Assembly: GCA_015659035.1 (NCBI GenBank)
Contig: DQNS01000126.1
Coordinates: 1 to 43,290, forward strand
DNA: 43,290 nt
Source of the DNA: Acidobacteriota bacterium
GTDB taxonomy: Bacteria > Acidobacteriota > Vicinamibacteria > Vicinamibacterales > UBA8438
Direction of reading: 5' to 3'
Position 1 is the stretch's first letter. Every line of letters starts with the position of its first letter. Positions 8,042-16,548 of the stretch are shown here, one piece after another. The translations under genes were made by a program, and so were the position numbers. A model generated the notes under the pieces. The model was not told where the DNA came from and made no database searches. It was given only the letters and a program-made list of their open reading frames with translations.

Positions 8042-9241
8042 ATGGAACGCATCGTACTCGCATACTCGGGCGGTCTCGACACCTCGGTCGCGATTCCGTG
8101 GCTGGCGGAGAAGTATCAGGCGGAGATCGTGGCGGTCACGTTGGATCTGGGTCAGGGGAAGGAGCTCGACGACGTGCGTGAGCGGGCGATGTCGGTCGGT
8201 GCGGTCCGGTGCCACGTGCTCGATGTGCGCGCCGAGTTCGCCGAGCAGTATGTCCTGCCGTCGTTGCAGGCGGGCGCGCTCTACGAGGGCCAGTATCCGC
8301 TGGCGACGGCGCTCGGCCGGCCGCTGATTGCGAAGCGGTTGGTGGAGATCGCGAAGATGGAGTCGGCCGGCGCGATCGCTCACGGTTGCACCGGCAAGGG
8401 GAATGACCAGGTCCGGATCGACGTCTCGGCGCGCGCACTGAACCGCGCGATCCGCGTGGTGGGACCGGCCCGGGAATGGGGCATGTCACGTCCCGCCGAG
8501 ATTGCCTACGCGCGGGAGCGCGGTATCCCCGTGCCCGCCACGGTCGATAGCCCGTACAGCACCGACTCGAATCTCTGGGGGAGATCGATCGAGTGTGGTG
8601 TGCTCGAGGATCCGTGGACGGAGCCTCCTGAGGAGGTCTACACGCTGACCAAGTCGCCGGCCGACACGCCCGACGCGCCGGCCCATGTCGAGCTGGACTT
8701 CGAGCAGGGCGTCCCGACCGCGGTCAACGGTGTCGCGATGCCGCTGGTCGAGCTGATCGGGAGTCTCGAGACGATCGCCGGCGCCCACGGTGTGGGGCGG
8801 ATTGACATGGTGGAGAACCGGCTCGTCGGCATCAAGTCCAGGGAGATCTACGAGGCTCCGGCGGCGGTCATGCTGCACACGGCCCATCGCGAGCTCGAGA
8901 CCCTGGTGACCCCGAGAGACCTCGAGCGGATCAAGCGTCGGCTCTCGTGCGAGTATGCGGACCTCGTGTACAACGGTCTGTGGTTCACGCCAACCCGGCG
9001 CGCGATCGATAAGCTGGTCGCCGACGTGCAGCAGCGGGTGACCGGCAGTGTCCGGCTCAAGCTGTTCAAGGGCGCGTGCTGGGTCGTGGGGCGCAAGTCG
9101 CCGTACGCGCTCTATGAGGAGGCGCTCGCCACCTATGACGAGGGCGACCAGTTTGACCACAGTGCCGCGGAGGGCTTCATCAAGATCTGGGGTTTGCCGG
9201 TCGAGCTAGCCGCTGCGAAGCAGCCCGGCGCGGACGTGTAG
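8042..9241 (+). CDS. argG: Argininosuccinate synthase
   Basis: 399 aa; ligates citrulline and aspartate using ATP. It has the N-type PP-loop AYSGGLDTSVA (residues 6-16), the HGCTGKGNDQVR motif and STDSNLWGRSIECG, all diagnostic of ArgG. The start at 8042 is supported by AAGGAT just upstream and by the standard MERIVLAYSGG opening; the open frame back to 7943 runs through the repeat. It lies between argR and argH. It probably belongs to the same rightward unit, although facing heptad arrays on either side might form structures in the message. Confidence 0.96.
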   Translation: MERIVLAYSGGLDTSVAIPWLAEKYQAEIVAVTLDLGQGKELDDVRERAMSVGAVRCHVLDVRAEFAEQYVLPSLQAGALYEGQYPLATALGRPLIAKRLVEIAKMESAGAIAHGCTGKGNDQVRIDVSARALNRAIRVVGPAREWGMSRPAEIAYARERGIPVPATVDSPYSTDSNLWGRSIECGVLEDPWTEPPEEVYTLTKSPADTPDAPAHVELDFEQGVPTAVNGVAMPLVELIGSLETIAGAHGVGRIDMVENRLVGIKSREIYEAPAAVMLHTAHRELETLVTPRDLERIKRRLSCEYADLVYNGLWFTPTRRAIDKLVADVQQRVTGSVRLKLFKGACWVVGRKSPYALYEEALATYDEGDQFDHSAAEGFIKIWGLPVELAAAKQPGADV

Positions 9242-9258
9242 ACACGAATGCACAAGCA

Positions 9259-9427
9259 GTCAGAAGTCAGGAGGCAGAAGACAGGAGAGATTCGGAAGGC
9301 TGCGCCGGCATCTAGAACCCCCCCGCGGTCATCGCGCCGCGGGAGTGCTACAAGGAAGGGGAGCCTCGGGTAGTACACACGAAGGCCGGCGAAGCCCACC
9401 GGCTCTCTTCTGACTTCTGACTCCTTA
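9259..9427. repeat. Facing heptad arrays between argG and argH
   Basis: GTCAGAAGTCAGGAGGCAG (from 9260) and TCTTCTGACTTCTGACTCC (ending 9424) are inverted relative to each other across about 120 bp that hold no recognisable gene. Confidence 0.7.
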
Positions 9428-9440
9428 AGCTCTTTCCCTT

Positions 9441-10835
9441 ATGTCCCATCTGTGGTCCGGCCGGTTCGACGCACTGCCCGACGACGAGGTCTTCGAATTC
9501 CAGGCCTCGTTCGGGTTTGATCGGCAGCTGTTCGAGGACGACGTGACCGGCAGTCTGGCGTGGGCCGAGGCGCTGGCCGGGGCCGGTGTGCTGTCTCGCG
9601 GCGAGGCGACCGCGATCCGAACGGCTCTCGAGGAGATTCGGGACCGGGGTCGCGCCGACCCCGGTTTCGTTGAAGGGCCGGACGAGGACATTCATGCGTT
9701 CGTGGAGCGACAGCTGATTGAACGCGTCGGGGACGCGGGCAGGCGGCTGCACACCGGCCGCTCACGCAACGAGCAGGTCTCGCTCGATCTGCGTCTCTAT
9801 CTGCGTCGTCGCACTGCCGGGTTGCAGCGCGAGCTCGTGGCGCTGGTTGACGCCTTGGCTAGCCGCGCCGAGGCTGCCGGGCCGGCGTTGATGCCGTCCT
9901 ACACGCATCTCCGGCGGGCGCAGCCGATCCTCGTGGCGCACTATTTCCTGGCGCACGCCGTCGCGATACGACGGGACCACCGTCGTCTGGAGACCGCCCG
10001 CGAGGAGGCCGACGCGTTACCCCTCGGGTCCGGCGCGGTTGCCGGCACCAGCTACGCCATCGACACGGCCGCGCTAGCCGAGCGTCTGGGGTTTTCCCGG
10101 GTAGTGGCCAACAGTCTCGACGCGACGGCAGACCGCGATTTCGTCTCGGCGTTTCTCCATGCATGCGCGGGGACGATGGTGCACCTGAGTCGGCTGGCCG
10201 AAGATCTCGTGATCTTCGCCAGCGAGGAGTTCGGGTTCTTCGGACTGGCCGATGCGGTCACCACCGGCAGCAGCCTGATGCCGCAGAAGAAGAACCCCGA
10301 CCCGCTTGAGCTCGTGCGCGGCAAGACCGGTCGCGTCATCGGCCACCTGACCGGGTGGCTGACCACGATGAAAGGGCTGCCGAGCGGGTACAACAAGGAT
10401 CTGCAGGAGGATAAGGAGGCGGTGTTCGACGCCGAGACCACGGTGCGGAGCTCGACTCGGGCGACGACGCTCGTCGTGCGGTCTCTCACCCTCGACCCCG
10501 CACGCACGGAATCCGCCGCGGCCGGGCTGGCGTTGGCCACCGACGTCGCGGATCTGCTGGTCGCCCGCGGCGTGCCGTTCAGGGAAGCCCACGAGGTCGT
10601 CGGACGCATGGTGCGGGACCTGCTGGCAACGAACCGTGACTTCGCGTCGCTGTCACCGGCTGACTGGCGGCGGTATCACGAGCGGTTGGATGCCGATGCG
10701 GCCGGACGGATCACGGCGCGTGGATCGGTGACGGCGCGGCGAACCCCGCAGTCGACAGCGCCCGATGCGGTGGCGTCGGCGCTCCACGAGGTGCGCCGGT
10801 GGGTGGACGAGCGGACAGTCGCCACCGACCACTAG
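9441..10835 (+). CDS. argH: Argininosuccinate lyase
   Basis: 464 aa member of the fumarase/aspartase superfamily; splits argininosuccinate to arginine and fumarate. The N-terminal LWSGRFDA is typical. HTGRSRNEQVS is at 104-114, SYTHLRRAQP (153-162) carries the His region, and the signature GSSLMPQKKN (276-285) contains the catalytic serine. Length is normal. It closes the pathway: with argC, B, D, J, F and G, every step from glutamate to arginine is encoded here. The TAG stop sits in the middle of a 14-bp perfect palindrome. Confidence 0.96.
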   Translation: MSHLWSGRFDALPDDEVFEFQASFGFDRQLFEDDVTGSLAWAEALAGAGVLSRGEATAIRTALEEIRDRGRADPGFVEGPDEDIHAFVERQLIERVGDAGRRLHTGRSRNEQVSLDLRLYLRRRTAGLQRELVALVDALASRAEAAGPALMPSYTHLRRAQPILVAHYFLAHAVAIRRDHRRLETAREEADALPLGSGAVAGTSYAIDTAALAERLGFSRVVANSLDATADRDFVSAFLHACAGTMVHLSRLAEDLVIFASEEFGFFGLADAVTTGSSLMPQKKNPDPLELVRGKTGRVIGHLTGWLTTMKGLPSGYNKDLQEDKEAVFDAETTVRSSTRATTLVVRSLTLDPARTESAAAGLALATDVADLLVARGVPFREAHEVVGRMVRDLLATNRDFASLSPADWRRYHERLDADAAGRITARGSVTARRTPQSTAPDAVASALHEVRRWVDERTVATDH

Positions 10836-10840
10836 TGGTC
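10827..10840. repeat. Perfect 14-bp palindrome over the argH stop
   Basis: GACCACTAGTGGTC reads the same on both strands and contains the argH TAG. It could be a protein site or a weak hairpin; no T-run follows. Confidence 0.5.
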
Positions 10841-10855
10841 TTGACGACCGACCGG

Positions 10856-10883
10856 TTGCGGATCGGGGCAAGAGTAGTAGAAT
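10856..10883 (+). promoter_or_regulatory. Possible promoter before a structured leader
   Basis: TTGCGG (10856-10861), 16 bp, TAGAAT (10878-10883). The -35 match is weak. A start near 10890 would place a hairpin at the very 5' end of the RNA. Confidence 0.35.
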
Positions 10884-10890
10884 AGTCCCA

Positions 10891-10945
10891 CTGCGTTTCG
10901 CAGCCGCCCGGCGAGCCCCACACGGAGGGTGTATCGTCGCCGGGC
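10891..10945 (+). ncRNA. Putative structured RNA or leader of the 11149 gene
   Basis: Two adjacent stem-loops: CTGCG-TTT-CGCAG (10891-10903), then a 9-bp perfect stem GCCCGGCGA/TCGCCGGGC (10906-10914 with 10937-10945). The inner loop has ACAC/GTGT flanking GGAGG. No known RNA family is recognised. The rest of the 313-base gap (10836-11148) holds a further weak GAAGC...GCTTC stem near 10986-11007 and no supported gene. Confidence 0.35.
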
Positions 10946-11148
10946 AGTTCGTATCACCGTCCTGCTGCGCAACGCGAGCCTTCTTCCTGAAGCGACGAAA
11001 CAGGTGCTTCGCGTTTTCGTAACTCGGGTTTGTGTCTGGAATGCGTGACGGCTTTCTTGGGCCGCGGCGTTGCCGCTCCCGGTCCGTCTCGCTCAACCTA
11101 CCGCTGAGCGGTCCCGCCGCATCGAACCAACCGGCTTGAGAGGGATTC

Positions 11149-11799
11149 ATGGAGCAGCGTCAGCATGGCCTGGGTGACGTCCTGGATGACTATTGCCCAC
11201 GCGAACGCCGTGTCACCAATCACGCCGTGGTCGCCCTCGTCGGCGACGAGATCAAACTGACTCGGTGCACGACGTGCGACACCGAGCATCCATACAAGGC
11301 TGCCCGGGTGCCGCCGCGACGCCAGACACGACTGGTGGCCGCGTTGTCGAGCGCCAGTGCTGCGAGTGCGCCGGCGCTGCAGGAGCCGGCGAACGCCGAG
11401 GCCGCGGTGCCTGAGGCACCGCCCGACCCGCCCCCGGCGGTCACGTCCGTCGAACCGTCGCGGGTCGATTCGGTACGACGACCGCTGATTCGCGCAACGC
11501 TCGAACGACCGGAGGGCATGCCGGCACCCATCCGACAGGCGCCGGTCTTCACGGTTCGGGAAACCGCCAATCGCGAAGGCGGGTCGCGGCGGGCACGGCG
11601 GCCGGGCGGCAAACCCCAGGGGCAGCCGAACGGCAACCGCGCCGACGGCAATGACGCACAGGTCGGCCGGGTCGGACAAGGCAAGAACGGGTCACGTCCC
11701 CCACGACAGCGTTCGGCCAACCGTTCGTCGAACCCGGGTCGTTCGGATCGGTCCGGGAAGGGCCAGCCGCGCAACCGCGGCAAGGGCCGTGCCCGGTAG
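11149..11799 (+). CDS. Hypothetical protein: zinc-ribbon-like head, disordered basic tail
   Basis: 216 aa of unknown function. The first ~50 residues contain DYCPRERR and, after a short beta-like stretch (VVALVGDEIKLTRC), a CTTC pair, giving three cysteines that could form part of a zinc ribbon. Residues ~60-130 are Ala/Pro-rich. Residues ~140-216 are low-complexity and rich in Arg, Gly, Asn and Ser, a composition usual for disordered RNA-binding tails. ATG 11149 follows GAGAGG at a proper distance. The tail suggests nucleic-acid contact, but that is inference. It lies alone between argH and fabI, after the putative structured leader. Confidence 0.7.
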   Translation: MEQRQHGLGDVLDDYCPRERRVTNHAVVALVGDEIKLTRCTTCDTEHPYKAARVPPRRQTRLVAALSSASAASAPALQEPANAEAAVPEAPPDPPPAVTSVEPSRVDSVRRPLIRATLERPEGMPAPIRQAPVFTVRETANREGGSRRARRPGGKPQGQPNGNRADGNDAQVGRVGQGKNGSRPPRQRSANRSSNPGRSDRSGKGQPRNRGKGRAR

Positions 11800-11865
11800 C
11801 GACCACCGACAGCTCATTCGACAGACCCGGCTCAACCGCGCGCCGGATCAGAACCGAGCACATCG

Positions 11866-12642
11866 ATGATCGATCTCTCTGGCACCCATGGCGTGATCGT
11901 GGGGGTGGCCAACAAGCGCTCGCTGGCCTGGGCGATCGCCCAGGCGATGGATGCAGTGGGTGCGCAGCTCACGCTGTCATATGCGACCGAGCGGTTCGAG
12001 GCCAACGTGCGCAAGCTTGGCGCCACGTTGCGCCAGCCACCGTTGATTGTGCCCTGCGACGTCACCAGCGACGCGCAGGTGCGCGACCTGTTCGCGGCCG
12101 TCGAGCGCGAGTGCGGCGGGCTAGACTTTCTCGTGCACGCGGTGGGATTCGCGTCGCGCGAGGCGCTCTCCGAGCCGTTTCTCCAGACGTCACGCGAGGA
12201 TTTCCTGCAAGCGTTCGACATCAGCGCCTACTCGCTCGTCGCGCTGGCACGCGCGGCGGCGCCCCTGATGGAGCGACGGGGCGGCGGCAGCATTCTCACG
12301 CTGACCTACCTGGGCAGCCAGCGCGTGTTCCCGAACTACAACGTGATGGGGGTGGCCAAGGCCGCGCTCGAGGCGGTCGTCCGGTATCTGGCGAGTGATC
12401 TCGGGTCACGCAACATCCGGGTCAACGCGGTCTCGGCGGGACCGATCAAGACGCTGTCTGCTGCCGGAATCCCCGGATTCAGCCAGATTCTGCACCACTA
12501 TCGCGATCGGTCGCCGCTCGGTCGAACCGTCGACGCCGAGGAGGTTGCCGAGGCGGCCAGGTTTCTCCTGGGTCCGGCCGGGCGCGGGGTCACCGGCGAG
12601 GTCTTGGTGGTCGACGGCGGGTTCCACAGCACCGGCATGTGA
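11866..12642 (+). CDS. fabI: Enoyl-[acyl-carrier-protein] reductase (NADH), FabI type
   Basis: 258 aa short-chain dehydrogenase. It reduces trans-2-enoyl-ACP in the last step of fatty-acid elongation. The N-terminal GVIVGVANKRSLAWAIAQ is the FabI variant of the glycine-rich NAD loop. Y148 and Y158 with K165 (Y-N-V-M-G-V-A-K) form the FabI Tyr-x6-Lys catalytic set. NAVSAGPIKTLSAAGI is also characteristic and separates FabI from FabG-type reductases. The start is next to CGATGATCGAT with little Shine-Dalgarno. The stop overlaps the GTG of the small membrane protein that follows. Confidence 0.94.
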   Translation: MIDLSGTHGVIVGVANKRSLAWAIAQAMDAVGAQLTLSYATERFEANVRKLGATLRQPPLIVPCDVTSDAQVRDLFAAVERECGGLDFLVHAVGFASREALSEPFLQTSREDFLQAFDISAYSLVALARAAAPLMERRGGGSILTLTYLGSQRVFPNYNVMGVAKAALEAVVRYLASDLGSRNIRVNAVSAGPIKTLSAAGIPGFSQILHHYRDRSPLGRTVDAEEVAEAARFLLGPAGRGVTGEVLVVDGGFHSTGM

Positions 12643-12920
12643 GCGCGATGGTACGGCGGCCGAATGCCGGCGTACTTACGATGCGGCGCACGCGCGGGGT
12701 GCTGCTGCGGGTGGCGCGGAGCCGCACGCCGGCGCTGGTCGTCGGTCTCGTGCTGCTGGCACCGGCGACCGTGATCGCTGTTGGTGACTACGGGTGGGAG
12801 AGTTGGCTGACCGATGGGCTGGGGCTGATCGGTGGGGCCACGGGCGCCGCGCTGGTCCTGACCGGGCTTGCCGGCCGGCGAGCCGACTGGATCGATCCGG
12901 ACGACCCGATTTCTCGGTGA
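12639..12920 (+). CDS. Small membrane protein, two predicted helices
   Basis: 93 aa if it starts at the GTG overlapping the fabI TGA (GTGA); ATG 12648 and ATG 12681 are alternatives. There is a basic N-terminus (RRTRGVLLRVARSR), then two hydrophobic segments, around PALVVGLVLLAPATVIAVG and LGLIGGATGAALVLTGLAG. A short charged tail ends WIDPDDPISR, giving a two-pass inner-membrane protein. No family recognised. The overlap with fabI suggests cotranscription, but not necessarily a role in lipid synthesis. Confidence 0.6.
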   Translation: MSAMVRRPNAGVLTMRRTRGVLLRVARSRTPALVVGLVLLAPATVIAVGDYGWESWLTDGLGLIGGATGAALVLTGLAGRRADWIDPDDPISR

Positions 12921-13247
12921 GGGTGTCGGGGATTCGGGGTTCGGAATCAGGGACGCTGGGCGCCGGGTGGTGCGGCAGGCCGGCACGCAAGGGTGACTGG
13001 ACGAGCCACGTGAAATGAGCCGGGAGGTCGGCCTCCTCGCGGTGGGTCGGTGGGGTGGTCGCGCTCAAATCGCCTCCTGAGACGTGACCGTGCGGTCGAG
13101 GCGCCGCCCGAGGAGCCCAGGCGTCCCACATACCTCCCGCATCATCCGATCCTGTCAAGGGACCGTGCTACACTTTCGCCACACGTGCGTCGGTCGGCTT
13201 GGCAGCCCCACGGCCGGCGCGGCTGCCCGTGCTCGCGGAGGCACCGC
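12921..13247. other. Intergenic gap before the deoxyhypusine-synthase-like gene
   Basis: 327 bp without a gene I can support. The open frame extending the next gene upstream to 13050 has no family resemblance. An extended -10-like TG-C-TACACT at 13166-13174, without a clear -35, may be the promoter of the next gene. Confidence 0.4.
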
Positions 13248-14399
13248 GTGCCCCATCGCACACCAGGCCTGTCAGGAGCGTCGTCCACTACTCGACATCT
13301 GAGCGGCGACCCGATCCGGTATTACCGGCCGCGCGGCAGCGCCGATGTGCGGCGACTGGTCGACGAGAGTTTCCAGGCGTTCAACGCCGGTCGTCTGTCC
13401 GAGGCCTGTCATGTTTTCGCGGACAAGATGCTGGACCCGGCGAACGACACCACGATCGGGCTCACCGTGGCCGGCGCCCTGACACCGGCCGGGCTCGGGG
13501 GGTGTGTGATTGAGCTGATGGAGCGAGGGCTGGTCGATTTCGTCATCAGCACCGGCGCCAACCTCTACCACGACCTGCACTACGCCCTGAACTTCACGTT
13601 GCACCGTGGCTCGCCGTTTCTCGACGACGTCGAGCTGCACGAGGACGGTGTGATCCGGATCTACGACATCCTGTTTCCGGCCCAGGTGCTGCTCGAGACC
13701 GACGCCTATGTGCGCGGTTTTCTCGCCCGGCAGGCGTTCGCCGGACCGGTGTCCTCGGCCACGCTCCACTATGCGCTCGGCCAGGACCTGATGACCCGAT
13801 ACCCCGGGTGCGAGCGGCACTCGGTCGTGGCGAGCGCGGCGGCCGCGGGCGTGCCGATCTACACATCGTCGCCTGGTGACAGCTCGATCGGGATGAACCT
13901 CGCGGCCCACGAGCTGCTGCACGGTGGGGGGTGCACCATCGACCCGAACCGCGACGTGAACGAGGTGGCGGCGATCATCCTGGACGGCACCCGGAACGGG
14001 TGCCTGATTCTGGGCGGGGGCTCGCCCAAGAACTTCTATCTGCAGGGGCAACCGACCCTGTGGGAGATCTACGGCATTCCGAAGGGCGGGTGCGAGTACT
14101 TCGTCCAGATCACGACCGACCAGGTCGTGTGGGGTGGGCTCTCGGGTGCCACACCGTCCGAGGCGGTCAGCTGGGGCAAGGTCAACCCCGGCATGCTGCC
14201 GGACACCGTGGTTGCCTACTGCGACTCGACGATTGCCTTTCCGATCCTCTGTGAGTATGTCGTCGGGTCCGAGCACGGGCGGCGCACACAACGACAGCTG
14301 GTGCACCGCCGTGAGGCGTTGATGGCCGAGCTGGAGCGGCAGGCGCGATCACGTCCAAAGGCTCGTCCCGCCGGCGCCGCCCGTGAGGCTGGAGAGTGA
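13248..14399 (+). CDS. Deoxyhypusine synthase family protein (probable polyamine aminobutyl transferase)
   Basis: 383 aa. The family transfers an aminobutyl group from spermidine via an enzyme-lysine intermediate. The matching lysine is K261 in LILGGGSPKNF. STGANLYHDLHY (101-112) and PGDSSIGMN (209-217) correspond to NAD-pocket and active-site regions, and LSGATPSEAVSWGKVNPGM is a strong family stretch. Bacteria lack eIF5A, and bacterial homologues have been linked to homospermidine-type synthesis, so a polyamine product is more likely than protein modification; the substrate cannot be told from sequence. GTG 13248 is preferred because GGAGG (13237-13241) lies 6 bases upstream. Confidence 0.85.
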   Translation: MPHRTPGLSGASSTTRHLSGDPIRYYRPRGSADVRRLVDESFQAFNAGRLSEACHVFADKMLDPANDTTIGLTVAGALTPAGLGGCVIELMERGLVDFVISTGANLYHDLHYALNFTLHRGSPFLDDVELHEDGVIRIYDILFPAQVLLETDAYVRGFLARQAFAGPVSSATLHYALGQDLMTRYPGCERHSVVASAAAAGVPIYTSSPGDSSIGMNLAAHELLHGGGCTIDPNRDVNEVAAIILDGTRNGCLILGGGSPKNFYLQGQPTLWEIYGIPKGGCEYFVQITTDQVVWGGLSGATPSEAVSWGKVNPGMLPDTVVAYCDSTIAFPILCEYVVGSEHGRRTQRQLVHRREALMAELERQARSRPKARPAGAAREAGE

Positions 14400-14517
14400 C
14401 ACGGGCACCCTGGCGATCGAGCTGGCCAGGCAGGTCATCCGTTTCGGCGGCGGGCCTCGCGTCTATGTCGACGCCAACCGGAGATCGGGGAAGCGGCGCA
14501 ACTCCGCCACGACGTGA
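14383..14517 (+). CDS. Possible short ORF overlapping the previous gene's end
   Basis: 44 codons from GTG 14383, overlapping the end of the deoxyhypusine-synthase-like gene by 17 bases in another frame. The peptide has an amphipathic stretch LAIELARQVIRFGGG and a basic end. No family recognised and no clear Shine-Dalgarno. It fills the gap up to queC's convergent end, so it could equally be noise. Confidence 0.25.
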   Translation: MRLESDTGTLAIELARQVIRFGGGPRVYVDANRRSGKRRNSATT

Positions 14518-14532
14518 CGCCGACCAGACCCC

Positions 14533-15270
<738 letters not shown>

Positions 15271-15278
15271 CCGATCAG

Positions 15279-15734
15279 ATGTATTCGGTCACCAAGCGCA
15301 TCGAGTTCTGCTACGGCCACCGGCTGCTCGACTACGACGGGGTCTGCAAGCATCCGCATGGCCACAACGCCATCGCCGAGATCGAGGTGCGCACCACGGC
15401 GCTCGACGAGCGCGACATGGTGTGTGATTTCAGCGACATCAAGCGCGTCGTGAAGGACTGGGTGGACCGCGAGCTGGACCACAAGATGATTCTCCGTCGC
15501 GACGACCCGCTGGTCGAGCCGCTTCGGGTGCTGGGTGAGCCGGTCTACCTCGTCGATTCCAACCCGACGGTGGAGTGTCTCGCGCAGCTTATCCACCAGC
15601 AGGCGAAGGCGTCCGGTTTGCCTGTTGTGCGGGTGACGGTCTGGGAAACCCCCTCATCGTACGCGACCTACAGCGAGCCGTCGCCGGACGTCGTTGCTAA
15701 AGCGTCCGCGTCGACGGCTATCGGCTCCGACTGA
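15279..15734 (+). CDS. queD: 6-carboxy-5,6,7,8-tetrahydropterin synthase QueD
   Basis: 151 aa, PTPS fold; makes 6-carboxytetrahydropterin from dihydroneopterin triphosphate for queuosine. Zinc ligands are H14, H27 and H29 (GHR... CKHPHGHN), with catalytic C23. Family stretches MVCDFSDIKRVVKDWVDRELDHKMIL and NPTVECLAQLI are clear, as is the C-terminal VRVTVWETPSSYATY. It is divergent from queC with almost no space, so each promoter must sit within or across the other gene. queE and folE are not in the window. Confidence 0.94.
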   Translation: MYSVTKRIEFCYGHRLLDYDGVCKHPHGHNAIAEIEVRTTALDERDMVCDFSDIKRVVKDWVDRELDHKMILRRDDPLVEPLRVLGEPVYLVDSNPTVECLAQLIHQQAKASGLPVVRVTVWETPSSYATYSEPSPDVVAKASASTAIGSD

Positions 15735-15754
15735 CGCCACGCCCCCGATGCCAT

Positions 15755-15800
15755 CCCGCTCATCCTGAGCAGAGTAGTCGGGCGCTGTTGTCGAAGGGCT
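15755..15800. repeat. Dispersed repeat E
   Basis: CCGCTCATCCTGAGCAGAG... TTGTCGAAGGGC, between convergent queD and the dtxR-type gene. Compare 1000-1041 and 30982-31026. Confidence 0.7.
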
Positions 15801-15818
15801 GCCGCCTGGAGTCACTCT

Positions 15819-16487
15819 TCATACCACCTCGATCAGGAGCTTCGACGCGGCTTTCGTGCCGATCGTGATCCGGTGGTCGTCACCGGTCCGGAGCTGCACG
15901 CTGTCGGCGGCCGGGTCTCGCAGCTCGACCTCGATCGACTGGCCGGGTTTGAGATTGTGTTCTTCGAGGAACCGGAGAAAGCTGGCGTCCTGGTCGGCGA
16001 CCCGGATCATCTTCACCGGGGTCCGCAGCCGACAGGTCAACAGCGAGTCGTACTGGTGCGACTCCACGTCGCCGTCGGCCGTGGGAATCGGGTCGCCGTG
16101 CGGGTCCACCGAGGGGTGTCCGAGCATCGCGTCCATCCGTTCGATCAACCGGTCCGAGACGACATGCTCCAGCTGCTCCGCGTCTTCGTGGACCTCGGCC
16201 CAGCTCATGCCCATGACCTCGACCAGGAACTGCTCGACCAACCGGTGCCGTCGCAGCACCAGTGCGGCGAGCTTGGTCCCGGCCGGTGACAGCCGGACAC
16301 CGAGATAGGGCTCGTACTTCACCAGACCCGACTCGGCGAGCGCCTTGATCATCGTGGTCGCCGTCCCCGGGGCCACCCGCACTGCGGTTGCCAGCTGCCC
16401 CATCGGCACCAGGGCCTTCTCGCCGAGGGTCGCCTCGGCCTGATAGAGCGCCTTCAGGTAGTTCTCGACGGTGCTGGAGGGCAGCAT
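15819..16487 (-). CDS. DtxR/MntR-family metal-dependent repressor
   Basis: 222 aa. The N-terminal winged helix (about 1-70) has VAPGTATTMIKALAESGLVKYEPYLGVRLS. The dimer and metal domain is RRHRLVEQFL with EVHEDAEQLEHVVSDRL, and a C-terminal FeoA/SH3-like domain (about 150-222) follows. Metal-site positions of DtxR map to H81, E85, H100, E104, E107 and H108. E104 replaces the DtxR/IdeR Cys, as in MntR. The position of DtxR Met10/MntR Asp8 is N9, which is unusual. Mn or Fe sensing cannot be settled. It is divergent from the multicopper oxidase, whose promoter carries a palindrome that is a good operator candidate. Confidence 0.9.
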   Translation of the reverse strand: MLPSSTVENYLKALYQAEATLGEKALVPMGQLATAVRVAPGTATTMIKALAESGLVKYEPYLGVRLSPAGTKLAALVLRRHRLVEQFLVEVMGMSWAEVHEDAEQLEHVVSDRLIERMDAMLGHPSVDPHGDPIPTADGDVESHQYDSLLTCRLRTPVKMIRVADQDASFLRFLEEHNLKPGQSIEVELRDPAADSVQLRTGDDHRITIGTKAASKLLIEVV

Positions 16488-16505
16488 CGGCTGTCGAATC
16501 CTTGA

Positions 16506-16534
16506 TTGACTTTCCTAGACCACCGTCCTATATT
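16506..16534 (+). promoter_or_regulatory. Promoter of the multicopper oxidase-ZIP unit
   Basis: TTGACT (16506-16511), 17-bp spacer, TATATT (16529-16534), close to the housekeeping consensus. The expected start is near 16541, inside the adjacent palindrome. Confidence 0.7.
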
Positions 16535-16548
16535 TTGAGTTGTCAAAA
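16533..16548. promoter_or_regulatory. Candidate DtxR/MntR-type operator
   Basis: Perfect inverted repeat TTTTGA-GTTG-TCAAAA over the predicted transcription start, with wider arms TTGAGT (16535-16540) and ACTCAA (16563-16568). The position would block transcription. Assignment to the divergent regulator is inference from adjacency. Confidence 0.5.

Noticed and set aside
10653-11150. Leftward frame with a FRRFRKKAR stretch considered as ribosomal protein S21
   Set aside because: Only a short basic match; order and length do not fit S21.
13050-13247. N-terminal extension of the deoxyhypusine-synthase-like gene
   Set aside because: Arg/Pro-rich with no family similarity; a strong GGAGG lies before GTG 13248.
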